From assembly GCA_025267735.1 (NCBI GenBank), contig CM046304.1:15686001-15750000 (forward strand): a stretch of 64,000 bases of DNA, written 5' to 3'. Below the pieces are notes generated by a model. The model saw only the letters and a list, made by a program, of their open reading frames with translations. It was not told where the DNA came from and did not search any database. A program made the position numbers and the translations under genes. Below are positions 1-12,800 of this stretch, in pieces. The stretch comes from Mactra quadrangularis (Eukaryota; Mollusca; Bivalvia; Venerida; Mactridae). The first letter of the stretch is position 1, and every line of letters starts with the position of its first letter.

Positions 1-714
1 GAAATTATACTCATGCATCAACTATCGAGTGGGCAAGTCTATATTTCTTAAACTACATGCATACGCTCAAATGGCCTATTATATATACGGCCTGTACATA
101 ACTTCATACAAAGATTGAATGATCATTTCTTTATGACCTGCGTTCCGTATTAAATAAGATTAAACGTTTTTTCCTATCGACGCTAATATCCGGCAATAAA
201 TGTCAAATATTCCATTTGTTTCTGATGTATTGCTTGGTACCTAAGCGCTGTGTTAACAATTCATTTCCGATCGTCGATGGTCAAAAACTTTGAGTGAACG
301 CCATCGCATATTGAAATCGGCCATTTGTTTATTCCGAGTTTCAATCTGCATATAAAAGACCGTTAAAATGAGGTTTTGAGCAGGAGAAATAGATATTTCA
401 ACTATACTCGGCATCCACATTGGGTGATAACAACTTACTGAGAACTTTTACATTAGCGGATGTATCAACAGAACATAATTAGATCTATATCAAATGAAAT
501 GAAAATATAAAAATATCTTATAAAATTTTGTTCATGATAAATACATACTCGAGTACATACATGAATGCATGTATGCATGCATCACTAATGATAAATGCTT
601 CTATCCATGTCCAAGAGAAAACATCGTCACGTTGATCCTTTAAATTATTTTTAGACCGAACTTATCTTGACTATATTTTAGAATGCTTGTGTAAACTAAC
701 TTTTATTATAGGAA
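1..714. other. AT-rich intergenic DNA, no gene seen
   Basis: I see no coding frame, splice-bounded exon or structured RNA here. Short ATGC-rich runs around 560-585 are simple sequence. Confidence 0.5.
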
Positions 715-716
715 TA

Positions 717-1618
717 CAGTATAACCTCTGCTAACGGCACCTCTAACGAGCGGCAACCTCTGACGAGCGGCATGTTCGAATTCCCCCCGTCGTTTTTGCT
801 CTTTGATTTACCTCTAATGAACGACACCTCCGCAGAGCGGTAAACGGCCGTTGAGAAAAATTCCCATAGTTCATTCTTAACCTCCGTACAGCGACACTAA
901 GTCTAGCAAGTTTAATATCAATAATCGATAATTATCTATGAACGGAAGATTTAAACAATAAACGATACCCTTAATCGTATAATACTACCCTAAAGTGTCA
1001 TGTTGTTAAATCATTTGACTAACAGGGGTTAATAAACAAGTGACATATGGTTTCCATGACACCAACGAACGGACCTACATTTAAGATGAGGAGCGCTTTG
1101 TTTGGTAGACTGACGTCATCAAATATCAGTTGTACGTCCACCTAGTTGACGATAGTAAATGAAACTTATTTGTTATTGTATACTTATTATTAAAAGCTTA
1201 GAATGTTATTTGAGATTTAAGAGTCGAATCAGATATTTACTCGCGAAAAGACGACGATAATTCATGCTAAATATTATTCGCCATTAGACATGTATAAAAA
1301 CAATTTTGATGGTAACAGAAACAATTTCTCTAGTGTATTGCTTTCTTTTGTGTAAAACTTACCATCATGCTAGGAATCTTTAACAGTTTTAATTATTAAT
1401 TAAAAACTTTATAATCATATTAAAACTTTTTACCTTTGTCGATCAGCGCCCGCTAATATCTGTATTTACATTACGGAACGGATAAAGGCCAGTTTTCCGT
1501 ACCGAAAACGGCCGTTTTTCGTGATCAGTAGAAAAAGTCTACCTCTGCAGAGCGGCACCTCTGCAGAGCGGCACTTTTTTCAAACTCCGCCTAAAGTCGC
1601 TCTGCAGAGGTTACACTG
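717..1618. mobile_element. pogo/Tigger-like MITE (non-autonomous Tc1/mariner superfamily)
   Basis: The left end starts CAGTATAACCTCTGC and the right end, read on the minus strand, starts CAGTGTAACCTCTGC. The copy is flanked by TA on both sides (715-716 and 1619-1620), as expected for Tc1/mariner insertion. Subterminal copies of a CTCTGCAGAGCGGCAC-like motif recur at both ends. No transposase frame is present in the 902 bp, so it must have been moved by a transposase encoded elsewhere. The pogo/Tigger label rests on the TA target and the form of the ends. Confidence 0.75.
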
Positions 1619-1689
1619 TATCTAACAAGTGTGTATAGTTTGTTGTGCAAAGCATATAAAATTTATGTGTTTGACGAAATAATCTAAAT

Positions 1690-4600
1690 TTGATGATATC
1701 CAAGTTCTATATTTTCGTACCAAAAAAAACCTGGGTCGAAATAGTTTGGAGACGAATTCGAAATTTCGTCCCCTAACTTTCGTACCCCCCAAAAATTGGG
1801 TCGAAATGGTAGATTCGTCCCCATATATTTTCGTACCCAAAAAACCTAGGTCGAAATAGTTTGGGCACGAATGAATATGTAAACAAAGGTTCGTCCCCTG
1901 ATACTTTCGTATCCAAATAAAACGTGGGTCGAAATGGTTTGGGGACGAATGAAGATGTAAACAAAGATTCGTCCCCTAATACTTTCGTACCCAAATAAAA
2001 CTTGGGTCGAAATAGTTTTGGGACGAATGAAGATGTAAACAAAGATTCGTCCCCTAATATTTTCGTACCCCCCAAAAAACTTGGGTCGAAATGGTTTGGG
2101 GACGAATCCGAAATTTCGTCCCCTAATATTTTCGTACCCAAAAAAACGTGGGTCGAAATAGTTTGGGGACGAATGAAGATGTAAACAAAGATTCTTCCCC
2201 TAATATTTTCGTACCCAAAAAAACTTGGGTCGAAATGGTTTGGGGACGAATCAGAAATTTCGTCCCCTAATATTTTCGTACCCAAATAAAACTTGGGTCG
2301 AAATAGTTTGGGGACGAATGAAGATGTAAACAAAGATTCGTCCCCTAATATTTTCGTACCCCAAAAAAACTTGGATCGAAATGGTAGGGGACGAATCCGA
2401 AATTTCGTCCCCTAATACTTTCGTACCCAAAAAAGCCTGGGTCGGAATAGTTTGGGGACGAATCCGAAATTTCGTCCCCTAATACTTTCGTACCCAAAAA
2501 AGCCTGGGTCGAAATAGTTTGGGGACGAATCCGAAATTTCGTCCCCTAATACTTTCGTGGCCAAATAAAACTTGGGTCGAAATGGTTTGGGAACGAAACC
2601 GAAATTTTGTCCCCTTATATTTTCGTACCCAATAAAAACTTGGGTCGAAATAGTTTGGGGACGAATGAAAATGTAAACAAAGATTCGTCCCCTAATGTTT
2701 TTGTACCCAAAAAAAAATTGGGTCGAAATGGTTTGGGGACGAATGAAGATGTAAACAAAGATTCGTCCCCTAATATTTTCGTACCCCAAAAAAACTTGGG
2801 TAGAAATGGTTTGGGGACGAATCCGAAATTTCGTCCCCTAATACTTTCGTACCCAAAAAAGCCTGGGTCGAAATAGTTTGGGTACGAATGAATATGTAAA
2901 CAAAGATTCGTCCCCTAATATTTTCGTACCAAAAAAAATTTGGGTCGAAATGGTTTGGGGACGAATCCGAAATTTCGTCCCCTAATATGTTCGTACCCAA
3001 ATAAAACTTGGGTCGAAATAGTTTGGGGACGAATGAAGATGTAAACAAAGATTGGTCCCCTAATATTTTCGTACCCAAAAAAATCTTGGGTAGAAATGGT
3101 TTGGGGACGAATCCGAAATTTCGTCCCCTAATACTTTCGTACCCAAAAAAGCCTGGGTCGAAATAGTTTGGGGACGAATGAATATGTAAACAAAGATTCG
3201 TCCCCTAATATTTTCGTACCAAAAAAAATTTGGGTCGAAATGGTTTGGGGACGAATCCGAAATTTCGTCCCCTAATACTTTCGTACCCAAAAAAGCCTGG
3301 GTCGAAATAGTTTGGGGACGAATGAATATGTAAACAAAGATTCGTCCCCTAATATTTTCGTACCAAAAAAAATTTGGGTCGAAATGGTTTGGGGACGAAT
3401 CCGAAATTTCGTCCCCTAATATGTTCGTACCCAAATAAAACTTGGGTCGAAATAGTTTGGGGACGAATGAAGATGTAAACAAAGATTCGTCCCCTAATAT
3501 TTTCGTACCCCCAAAAAAACTTGGGTCGAAATGGTTTGGGGACGAAACCGGAATTTCGTCCCCTAATATTTTCGAACCCCAAAAAACCTTGGGTCGAAAT
3601 GGTTTGGGGACGAATCCGAAATTTCGTCCCCTAATATTTTCGTACCCAAATAAAACGTGGGTCGAAATGGTTTGGGGACGAATCCGAAATTTCGTCCCCT
3701 AATATTTTCGTACCCAAAAAAGCCTGGGTCGAAATAGTTTGGGGACGAATGAATATGTAAACAAAGATTCGTCCCCTAATATTTTCGTACACAAAAAAAC
3801 TTGGGTCGAAATGGTTTGGGGACGAATCCGAAATTTCGTCCCCTAATATTTTCGTACCAAAATAAAACTTGGGTCGAAATAGTTTAGGGACGAATGAAGA
3901 TGTAAACAAAGATTCGTCCCCTAATATTTTCGTACCCAAAAAAAACTTGGATCGAAATGGTAGGGGACGAATCCGAAATTTCGTCCCCTAATACTTTCGT
4001 ACCCAAAAAAGCCTGGGTCGGAATAGTTTGAGGACGAATCCGAAATTTCGTCCCCTAATACTTTCGTACCCAAAAAAGCCTGGGTCGGAATAGTTTGGGG
4101 ACGAATCCGAAATTTCGTCCCCTAATAGTTTCGTACCCAAAAAAGCCTGGGTCGAAATAGTTTGGGAACGAATCCGAAATTTCGACCCCTAATACTTTCG
4201 TACCCAAATAAAACTTGGGTCGAAATAGTTTGGGGACGAATGAAGATGTAAACAAAGATTCGTCCCCTAATATTTTCGTACCCAAAAAAAACTTGGATCG
4301 AAATGGTAGGGGACGAATCCGAAATTTCGTCCCCTAATACTTTCGAACCCAAATAAAACTTGGGTCGAAATGGTTTGTGGACGAAACCGAAATTTCGTCC
4401 CCTTGTATTTTCGTACCCAAAAAAACTTGGGTCGAAATAGTTTGGGGACGAATGAAAATGTAAACAAAGATTCGTCCCCTAATATTTTCGTACCCAAATA
4501 AAACTTGGATCGAAATGGTTTGGGGACGAATGAAGATGTAAACAAAGATTCGTCCCCTAATACTTTCGTACCCAAAAAAGCCTGGGTCGGAATAGTTTGG

Positions 4601-7600
4601 GGACGAATCCGAAATTTCGTCCCCTAATACTTTCGTACCCAAAAAAGCCTGGTTCGAAATAGTTTGGGGACGAATGAATATGTAAACAAAGATTCGTCCC
4701 CTAATATTTTCGTACCCAAAAAAGCCTGGGTCGAAATAGTTTGGGGACGAATCCGAAATTTCGTCCCCTAAAACTTTCGTACCCAAATAAAACTTGGGTC
4801 GAAATAGTTTGGGGACGAATGAAGATGTAATAAAAGATTCGTCCCCTTATATTTTCGTACCCAAAAAAAACTTGGATCGAAATGGTAGGGGACGAATCCG
4901 AAATTTCGTCCTTTTATACTTTCGAACCCAAATAAAACTTGGGTCGAAATGGTTTGAGGACGAAACTAAAATTTCGCCCCCTTATATTTTCGTATCCAAA
5001 AAAACTTGGGTCGAAATAGTTTGGGGACGAATGAAGATGTAAACAAAGATTCGTCCCCTAATATTTTCGTACCCAAATAAAACTTGGGTCGAAATAGTTT
5101 GGGGACGAATGAAAATGTAAACAAAGATTCGTCCCCTAATATTTCGTACCCCAAAAAAACTTGGATCGAAATGGTAGGGGACGAAACCGAAATTTCGTCC
5201 CCTAATACTTTCGTACTCAATTAAGCCTGGGTCGAAATAGTTTGGGGACGAATCCGAAATTTCGTCCCCTAATACTTTCGTGGCCAAATAAAACTTGGGT
5301 CGAAATGGTTTGGGAACGAAACCGAAATTTTGTCCCCTTATATTTTCGTACCCAATAAAAACTTGGGTCGAAATAGTTTGGGGACGAATGAAAATGTAAA
5401 CAAAGATTCGTCCCCTAATGTTTTCGTACCCAAAAAAAAATTGGGTCGAAATGGTTTGGGGACGAATGAAGATGTAAACAAAGATTCGTCCCCTAATATT
5501 TTCGTACCCCAAAAAAACTTGGGTAGAAATGGTTTGGGGACGAATCCGAAATTTCGTCCCCTAATACTTTCGTACCCAAAAAAGCCTGGGTCGAAATAGT
5601 TTGGGTACGAATGAATATGTAAACAAAGATTCGTCCCCTAATATTTTCGTACCAAAAAAAATTTGGGTCGAAATGGTTTGGGGACGAATCCGAAATTTCG
5701 TCCCCTAATATGTTCGTACCCAAATAAAACTTGGGTCGAAATAGTTTGGGGACGAATGAAGATGTAAACAAAGATTGGTCCCCTAATATTTTCGTACCCA
5801 AAAAAATCTTGGGTAGAAATGGTTTGGGGACGAATCCGAAATTTCGTCCCCTAATACTTTCGTACCCAAAAAAGCCTGGGTCGAAATAGTTTGGGGACGA
5901 ATGAATATGTAAACAAAGATTCGTCCCCTAATATTTTCGTACCAAAAAAAATTTGGGTCGAAATGGTTTGGGGACGAATCCGAAATTTCGTCCCCTAATA
6001 CTTTCGTACCCAAAAAAGCCTGGGTCGAAATAGTTTGGGGACGAATGAATATGTAAACAAAGATTCGTCCCCTAATATTTTCGTACCAAAAAAAATTTGG
6101 GTCGAAATGGTTTGGGGACGAATCCGAAATTTCGTCCCCTAATATGTTCGTACCCAAATAAAACTTGGGTCGAAATAGTTTGGGGACGAATGAAGATGTA
6201 AACAAAGATTCGTCCCCTAATATTTTCGTACCCCCAAAAAAACTTGGGTCGAAATGGTTTGGGGACGAAACCGGAATTTCGTCCCCTAATATTTTCGAAC
6301 CCCAAAAAACCTTGGGTCGAAATGGTTTGGGGACGAATCCGAAATTTCGTCCCCTAATATTTTCGTACCCAAATAAAACGTGGGTCGAAATGGTTTGGGG
6401 ACGAATCCGAAATTTCGTCCCCTAATATTTTCGTACCCAAAAAAGCCTGGGTCGAAATAGTTTGGGGACGAATGAATATGTAAACAAAGATTCGTCCCCT
6501 AATATTTTCGTACACAAAAAAACTTGGGTCGAAATGGTTTGGGGACGAATCCGAAATTTCGTCCCCTAATATTTTCGTACCAAAATAAAACTTGGGTCGA
6601 AATAGTTTAGGGACGAATGAAGATGTAAACAAAGATTCGTCCCCTAATATTTTCGTACCCAAAAAAACTTGGATCGAAATGGTAGGGGACGAATCCGAAA
6701 TTTCGTCCCCTAATACTTTCGTACCCAAAAAAGCCTGGGTCGGAATAGTTTGAGGACGAATCCGAAATTTCGTCCCCTAATACTTTCGTACCCAAAAAAG
6801 CCTGGGTCGGAATAGTTTGGGGACGAATCCGAAATTTCGTCCCCTAATAGTTTCGTACCCAAAAAAGCCTGGGTCGAAATAGTTTGGGAACGAATCCGAA
6901 ATTTCGACCCCTAATACTTTCGTACCCAAATAAAACTTGGGTCGAAATAGTTTGGGGACGAATGAAGATGTAAACAAAGATTCGTCCCCTAATATTTTCG
7001 TACCCAAAAAAAACTTGGATCGAAATGGTAGGGGACGAATCCGAAATTTCGTCCCCTAATACTTTCGAACCCAAATAAAACTTGGGTCGAAATGGTTTGT
7101 GGACGAAACCGAAATTTCGTCCCCTTGTATTTTCGTACCCAAAAAAACTTGGGTCGAAATAGTTTGGGGACGAATGAAAATGTAAACAAAGATTCGTCCC
7201 CTAATATTTTCGTACCCAAATAAAACTTGGATCGAAATGGTTTGGGGACGAATGAAGATGTAAACAAAGATTCGTCCCCTAATACTTTCGTACCCAAAAA
7301 AGCCTGGGTCGGAATAGTTTGGGGACGAATCCGAAATTTCGTCCCCTAATACTTTCGTACCCAAAAAAGCCTGGTTCGAAATAGTTTGGGGACGAATGAA
7401 TATGTAAACAAAGATTCGTCCCCTAATATTTTCGTACCCAAAAAAGCCTGGGTCGAAATAGTTTGGGGACGAATCCGAAATTTCGTCCCCTAAAACTTTC
7501 GTACCCAAATAAAACTTGGGTCGAAATAGTTTGGGGACGAATGAAGATGTAATAAAAGATTCGTCCCCTTATATTTTCGTACCCAAAAAAAACTTGGATC

Positions 7601-8330
7601 GAAATGGTAGGGGACGAATCCGAAATTTCGTCCTTTTATACTTTCGAACCCAAATAAAACTTGGGTCGAAATGGTTTGAGGACGAAACTAAAATTTCGCC
7701 CCCTTATATTTTCGTATCCAAAAAAACTTGGGTCGAAATAGTTTGGGGACGAATGAAGATGTAAACAAAGATTCGTCCCCTAATATTTTCGTACCCAAAT
7801 AAAACTTGGGTCGAAATAGTTTGGGGACGAATGAAAATGTAAACAAAGATTCGTCCCCTAATATTTCGTACCCCAAAAAAACTTGGATCGAAATGGTAGG
7901 GGACGAAACCGAAATTTCGTCCCCTAATACTTTCGTACTCAATAAAGCCTGGGTCGAAATAGTTTGGGGACGAATCCGAAATTTCGTACCCTAATACTTT
8001 CGTACCCAAATAAAACTTGCGTCGAAATGGTTTGGGGATGAAACCGAAATTTCGTCCCCTAATATTTTCGAACCCAAAAAAACCTTGGGTCGAAATGGTT
8101 CGAGAACGAATCCGAAATTTCGTCTCGTAATACTTTTGTACCCAAAAAAGCCTGGGTCGAAATGGTTTGGGGACGAATCCGAAATTTCGTCCCCTAATAT
8201 TTTCGTACCCAAAAATGCCTGGGTCGAAATAGTTTGGGGACGAATGAATAAGTAAACAAAGATTCGTCCCCTAATACTTTCGTACCAAAAAAATTGGGTC
8301 AAAATGGTAAACAGATTCGTCCCCAAATAT
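1690..8330. repeat. Hairpin satellite array (about 67-78 bp units)
   Basis: Roughly ninety head-to-tail units. Each unit is a near-palindrome: the left arm runs TTCGTCCCCTAATATTTTCG then TACCCAA, an A-rich loop follows, and the right arm is TTGGGTCGAAATAGTTT then GGGGACGAA. The arms are about 26 nt each. Units are joined by a short spacer (TCCGAAAT type) or a longer one (TGAAGATGTAAACAAAGA type), giving the two unit lengths. The many apparent reading frames of 60-186 codons on both strands are translations of the repeat and are not genes. Whether the array is a centromeric-type satellite or an amplified transposon fragment cannot be told from here. Confidence 0.95.
2503..7948. repeat. Recent 2.72-kb higher-order tandem duplication in the satellite
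   Basis: The stretch from about 2503 to 5225 recurs at 5226-7948 in the same order of variant units. The offset is 2723 bp in the first part and 2722 bp after one A is lost from an A-run (about 3945 against 6660). The only other difference I noticed by eye is one C/T change near 2701 against 5424. Rare unit variants, such as the one reading TTTCGTGGCC at 2553 and 5277, are shared. Either the duplication is very young or the assembly repeated a segment. Confidence 0.9.
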
Positions 8331-8800
8331 TTTCGTTACCGGAAAAACTTGGATTCTAATTAGCTCGGGGACGAATAATGTCAACTAAGATTCGTCGCAA
8401 AATATTTTTGTAACCGGAAAGTCGGTTTCGAAATTGCCTTGCAACGAATTACAATTTAACAAAGATTCGTCCCAAATATTTTCGTTACTGAAATTATGTT
8501 TCAAATATTTACGTAACCACATTTTTTTTGTTTCGAAATTGTTGGGGTACGAATACATTATACGCTAGGATAAATTTTTGCCCCAAATTTTTTCGTAACC
8601 TGGAAAAATTTGGGTTCGAAATTCTTCGAGGACGCATCAAATGTAAACAAGGATATGCCTCCAAATTGTCATGTAGCCGCAAATATGGGTTCGAAATAGT
8701 TAGGGACGAATCAAATAGTACACAAATATGTCCCTAATTTTTCGTAACACGTAAATTAACATGTACAAAATAGCTCGGAGACGAATCCTTTTTAATTAAA
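8331..8800. repeat. Decayed edge of the hairpin satellite
   Basis: Units continue with recognisable GGGACGAAT and TTCGTAACC pieces, but with many substitutions and irregular spacing. This is the pattern expected at the edge of an array that no longer homogenises. Confidence 0.75.
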
Positions 8801-8830
8801 ACAAAAACACATTTTTTTAAATTTACTTGG

Positions 8831-9003
8831 GCAACAAACATCTCAAGGACAAACAGTCCGAGACGACTTGTTCAATATCAACAGACCAAATCTTATCAAG
8901 TACATGAAACTGGACAGCAAGCATCTCAAGGACAAACAGTCGGAGACGACTTGTTTAATTTCAACAGGACACGCGTAAATGGACAACAAACATCTCAAGG
9001 ACA
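8831..9003. repeat. Short tandem repeat, about 2.3 copies
   Basis: A module containing CATCTCAAGGACAAACAGTC and GAGACGACTTGTT occurs at 8838 and 8925, with a third partial start at 8990. The copies are imperfect. Confidence 0.7.
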
Positions 9004-9117
9004 AGACCTGATGTTTCCGTACTTCTGGTCATAACAATCTGAAATAAAACAAACAAGAAAATTTAACTGAAGTGTGATCATTTGAAAGATTAAACTTGTT
9101 ATGATACGTAACTTGTT

Positions 9118-9365
9118 TACATCGTCTACGTCACGCAATTTGAAATGAGCCGCCCAATCGCAGACTGTATATAATACTGCTGTTAAATTAGCAAGCAAAA
9201 CTTGGTCTAAAAATAGAAATTACGAAATCAAAATGTGATTAATAGTGTTTTCGTCTAGATGAAAGCTATGCAGTGATTGGTCGAAACAAAGTTCATCTCG
9301 ACGTCACCTTCTACGGAGAAAGTAGAGATCCTGTACGACAACGCTCGACAGGATATCTGAAATTA
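9118..9365. repeat. Dispersed repeat with CACGCAATTTGAAATGAG core
   Basis: A module running from TCTACGTCACGCAATTTG to GATCCTGTACGACAACGCTC recurs in shortened form at 11305-11420 and again at 47847-48065. Three copies in one window show it is a genomic repeat. No transposase or tRNA promoter is seen, so its class is unknown. Confidence 0.7.
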
Positions 9366-9980
9366 CTAAGTCAACCAAAGGGCTAGTCTCAAAATTTCAA
9401 ATAAGTTAAGTACAGTATTAGAATTGAAACTTATCATTACAATTTTTTTAATGAATGTATGCAAAATCAGCAGTAACATCAGCAGTACAACCATAAATCT
9501 TTACTGCTAAAATTTCATGCATCTTATTTCTTCTAATTTTCCCTCAGTTAAATGTAGATATGTTCTTCATTTTTATGTATAACATTGAAGACAGGTGATG
9601 TTGACAGTAAAATTCAGAACAGTACCTAAAATTTACATTCTGATTACATTGTTTCTAAGAATTTGATTGATATGATAATATGTATTTAATATTTCAACTT
9701 GACTATCATCATCACCGTCATAACCATTACCATTATGACTGAAAGTTGGAGCAATACAACCACCATTGTTTAGACTTTTACTGCTGTACTGCTGAAATTT
9801 TTAGCAAAAAACTTTTTACTGCTGAACTACAAACTTTCTGGCAGTAAACTTACTGAAGTTACTGCTATACTGCTGACTTCACATACTCTTCTACTATTCA
9901 CCTTGATTACACATGAATAGTTAATTATATTGAAGAAACTAGCCACTTGGGTATAAAACTAGTAATAAACTTTGTGCGTA

Positions 9981-10344
9981 CAGTGCCAACCAAAAGTTAG
10001 GAGACATGGAAATTTAATGTAAAAAATCTTCAACTTCATTGATTGATTTTGTAGAAACATTATTTTAAGCGCATTTTGTAAGGTTGGTGATAAAATGAAA
10101 ACAATTTTAATAAATGCATAACATTTATAAGAATCAGCACCTGAAATAACAAAGTATCCCAAACTATGATCAATATAATGCTTTTTTTATAAACAAAGTT
10201 TTTTTTTTTTTACTTTTGTAGACTTAACTATAAGTAGAGCCATAATTTAAGACATTCATAAATACAGTTTATTTTCACACTTTCATTAAAATCTTCAAGA
10301 AGGCCTACAAAGTGAAAATATCTCCAAACATTTGGTTGCCACTG
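9981..10344. mobile_element. Tc1/mariner-type MITE, 364 bp
   Basis: The left end is CAGTGCCAACCAAAAGTT and the right end, on the minus strand, is CAGTGGCAACCAAATGTT. TA lies on each side. It has no coding capacity. A further copy of the left end is at 44795. Confidence 0.8.
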
Positions 10345-11304
10345 TATAATTATATACTGGCTTTGACTTCAAACCATTCAGTTCAGTTCTTGTTGTGGCC
10401 TAAAATAACTTTTTTGTAAATCGTTGAATTTGTTTGAAATTCAAGCTAAGTATTTATAGGGTAAAGAACCTTCATAATTTCACCACTTCTGTTAATATCT
10501 TCATTAACAAGAAAGATATTAGATGAAATATTTTGTTATCGTTACATAGGACTTCAATGATAAAGTCCGAGAATACCAACTGTAAGGACCTACTTACCAA
10601 TTGGATTGCTTCAGATTTTATCAGGGGAAGATAACTGACTAAAGTCCCTAATTGTACAATACTGGATCAGGATAACTTATGCCCAACCGATAGACAACAC
10701 AACCCCAGAACAACTCAATCTGTATCATATATTATCAGTAATTTGATTGAAAAAATGATAAGTTCAAATTAAAATTGATCTTTAATGTTATTCTAACTTT
10801 TTAAAGAACTAAAAATTTCAAATCATCATTCTGCAATATCTTCCATTCACAATAAACTTATAATTATGAATAATACAGGATCAGAGTTGTCCACAGATTG
10901 AGTGTCTCACAGGGTTGAATTGTCCCAACTTCAGGTTGAGTTGTCCATGAGTGGAGTTGCACTGGACCCTGACAAAACACAGCTAGTCCATTCAATATAA
11001 ATAAATAAAATAAAGTACATGTTCCTTACAGCTGAAATTTCTTATGATGAATTTAAGGTCTAAAGAATAGAGATTCATTGTTTTATTGTCAGCATAACCA
11101 TAACCATCCATAACTTCACTAAAAACATTCTAGTTCTGTAATAAAGAAGGGAGATAACTATCAATATAATAATAAACACAAGTGAGCAATATTTCATACC
11201 ATCTGATTAAAACCCGATCTAAAATTTTCCGCTAGCATACTCGCTATTCAGGTGACCTTTTCTCATCACAATATTCATGACGAAATTGTTATGATGTAAC
11301 TTGT

Positions 11305-11420
11305 TTACATCATCTATGTCACGCAATTTGAAATGAGCCACCCAATCGCAGACTGTGCATTGAGAAAGTAGAGATCCTGTACGACAACGCTCTACAGAAT
11401 CTCTGTTTACGGAGATTGTA
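11305..11420. repeat. Second, shortened copy of the 9118 dispersed repeat
   Basis: It shares CACGCAATTTGAAATGAGCC and the GATCCTGTACGACAACGCTC block with 9118-9365, but lacks the middle part. Confidence 0.7.
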
Positions 11421-12326
11421 TATAATAGTACATGTCGCAAGTTAAGGGCAAGTTGATCCTAACTCACTTTTTTCTTAAGTTACAGCCATTTTGTGCTAAA
11501 ACCTGTGACATAATGTTCAATTTTATTTGTCTGTCAGAGCAAGGATCCTATATTAGAAGGATTCGTAACGGAAGGAAACTAACGAAAGTTCCCAGTCGTC
11601 GCGAGACGATGCGAGAGCGCCATTCCGTCTCATTCACCATTTTCACGAAAAGGCGAGCTATTTCTATCCACGAATATCCACTTCAATCTAATCCATCGAA
11701 AGATGTTTTATGTACTCCTTAAGAAAATTATGTCCAACAGTCATAAATAAGTTGGTCGTTTATGACTTAATTGTCCGATTTGGTAAATTTCATGTTTATT
11801 CTAAGACATTAATTATCGACCCAAGCACGACACATGTGTGAAATGGCGACCGATCGAAAATGCAGGCTGCACTGTAGCGCAGTACATGAGTGAAATGGTC
11901 ACTAAATATGTGTTAAAGTTGGATTTGTCGATAGATCTGTGATGTTTGAATGGATTTGGTAACTTAATAAATCGAAAGTAGCTAGCTTAGATAATCAATT
12001 TCATCTTCAAACATGGCCATTTTCGGCTATAAACAACGATTTTCATGGATTGAAGTCCTTCACGGGCATTTTTATTTAGCAGTCTTCACATTCAACGCGC
12101 GTTTGAACAGCATTTTGTTTTTCCTTGCGTATGCTTGATTAAACCTAAAACGCAACTTAAAAACACCCCATTTCCTGGCTGATTTTTACATTGATTTTAG
12201 AACTTAATCATATACCCAGTTGATGTTGTATCCTCAATTAAATGTGTTCTAATCCGCTATTTTGATAACCAAAAAGCGATTGGTTTATTGTGTTTTAAAG
12301 GATAATGACTAGTAGTATGTACTAAA

Positions 12327-12800
12327 TGCCCCTTACTACTATCGTTATCGGGTCAGGCAAGCCGTAATTATGGCGGTCTCCTCAGTTATTATTCTGGTAT
12401 TACGTTTTCTTGATTTTGCATGAACATTTGCTGACGCAAGTTACTTTAGGAGAGTTTGATACTATTTAGAACATTTGATTTCGATTTTTTCTGATTACAC
12501 GTATATTTATCGAACAATTTACAGAAACAAGACTCACTTGATCACAATTCGGACGTGGCTTAGTCTCGTCAGAATTTCGGATACTTTATTTAGTAAAAAT
12601 AAAACCAAACAACTGAAAAAGGTACTAACTGTAATTCTTATACGAGTACATTGATCCCTTGATTTAAGTCTTTGTAGTGAGAAATGCTCAGTTTGAAAAC
12701 ATAATTATCCAATATCTAATTCATTAAATAGGCGCGGACATGATCATGGTTTGCCTGACGTACCTTTACCTGCCAAACTACGACTTGGAACCAGACAAGA
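12327..12800. repeat. Dispersed repeat, about 475 bp, first of two copies
   Basis: It aligns along its length with 62045-62518 in the same orientation. Shared blocks include CAATTCGGACGTGG, AATTTCGGATACTTTATTT, AACATAATTATCCAATATCT and a terminal GGAACCAGACAAG. Both copies start in a CCCCTTAC region. No reading frame is conserved, so it is probably a non-autonomous element. Confidence 0.75.

Noticed and set aside
1622..8326. Some forty open frames of 60-186 codons on both strands
   Set aside because: They translate the hairpin satellite in different frames and repeat the same peptides; there are no splice signals or family matches.
11432..11722. 96-codon plus-strand frame
   Set aside because: No family resemblance or splice context; it overlaps the edge of dispersed and inverted repeats.
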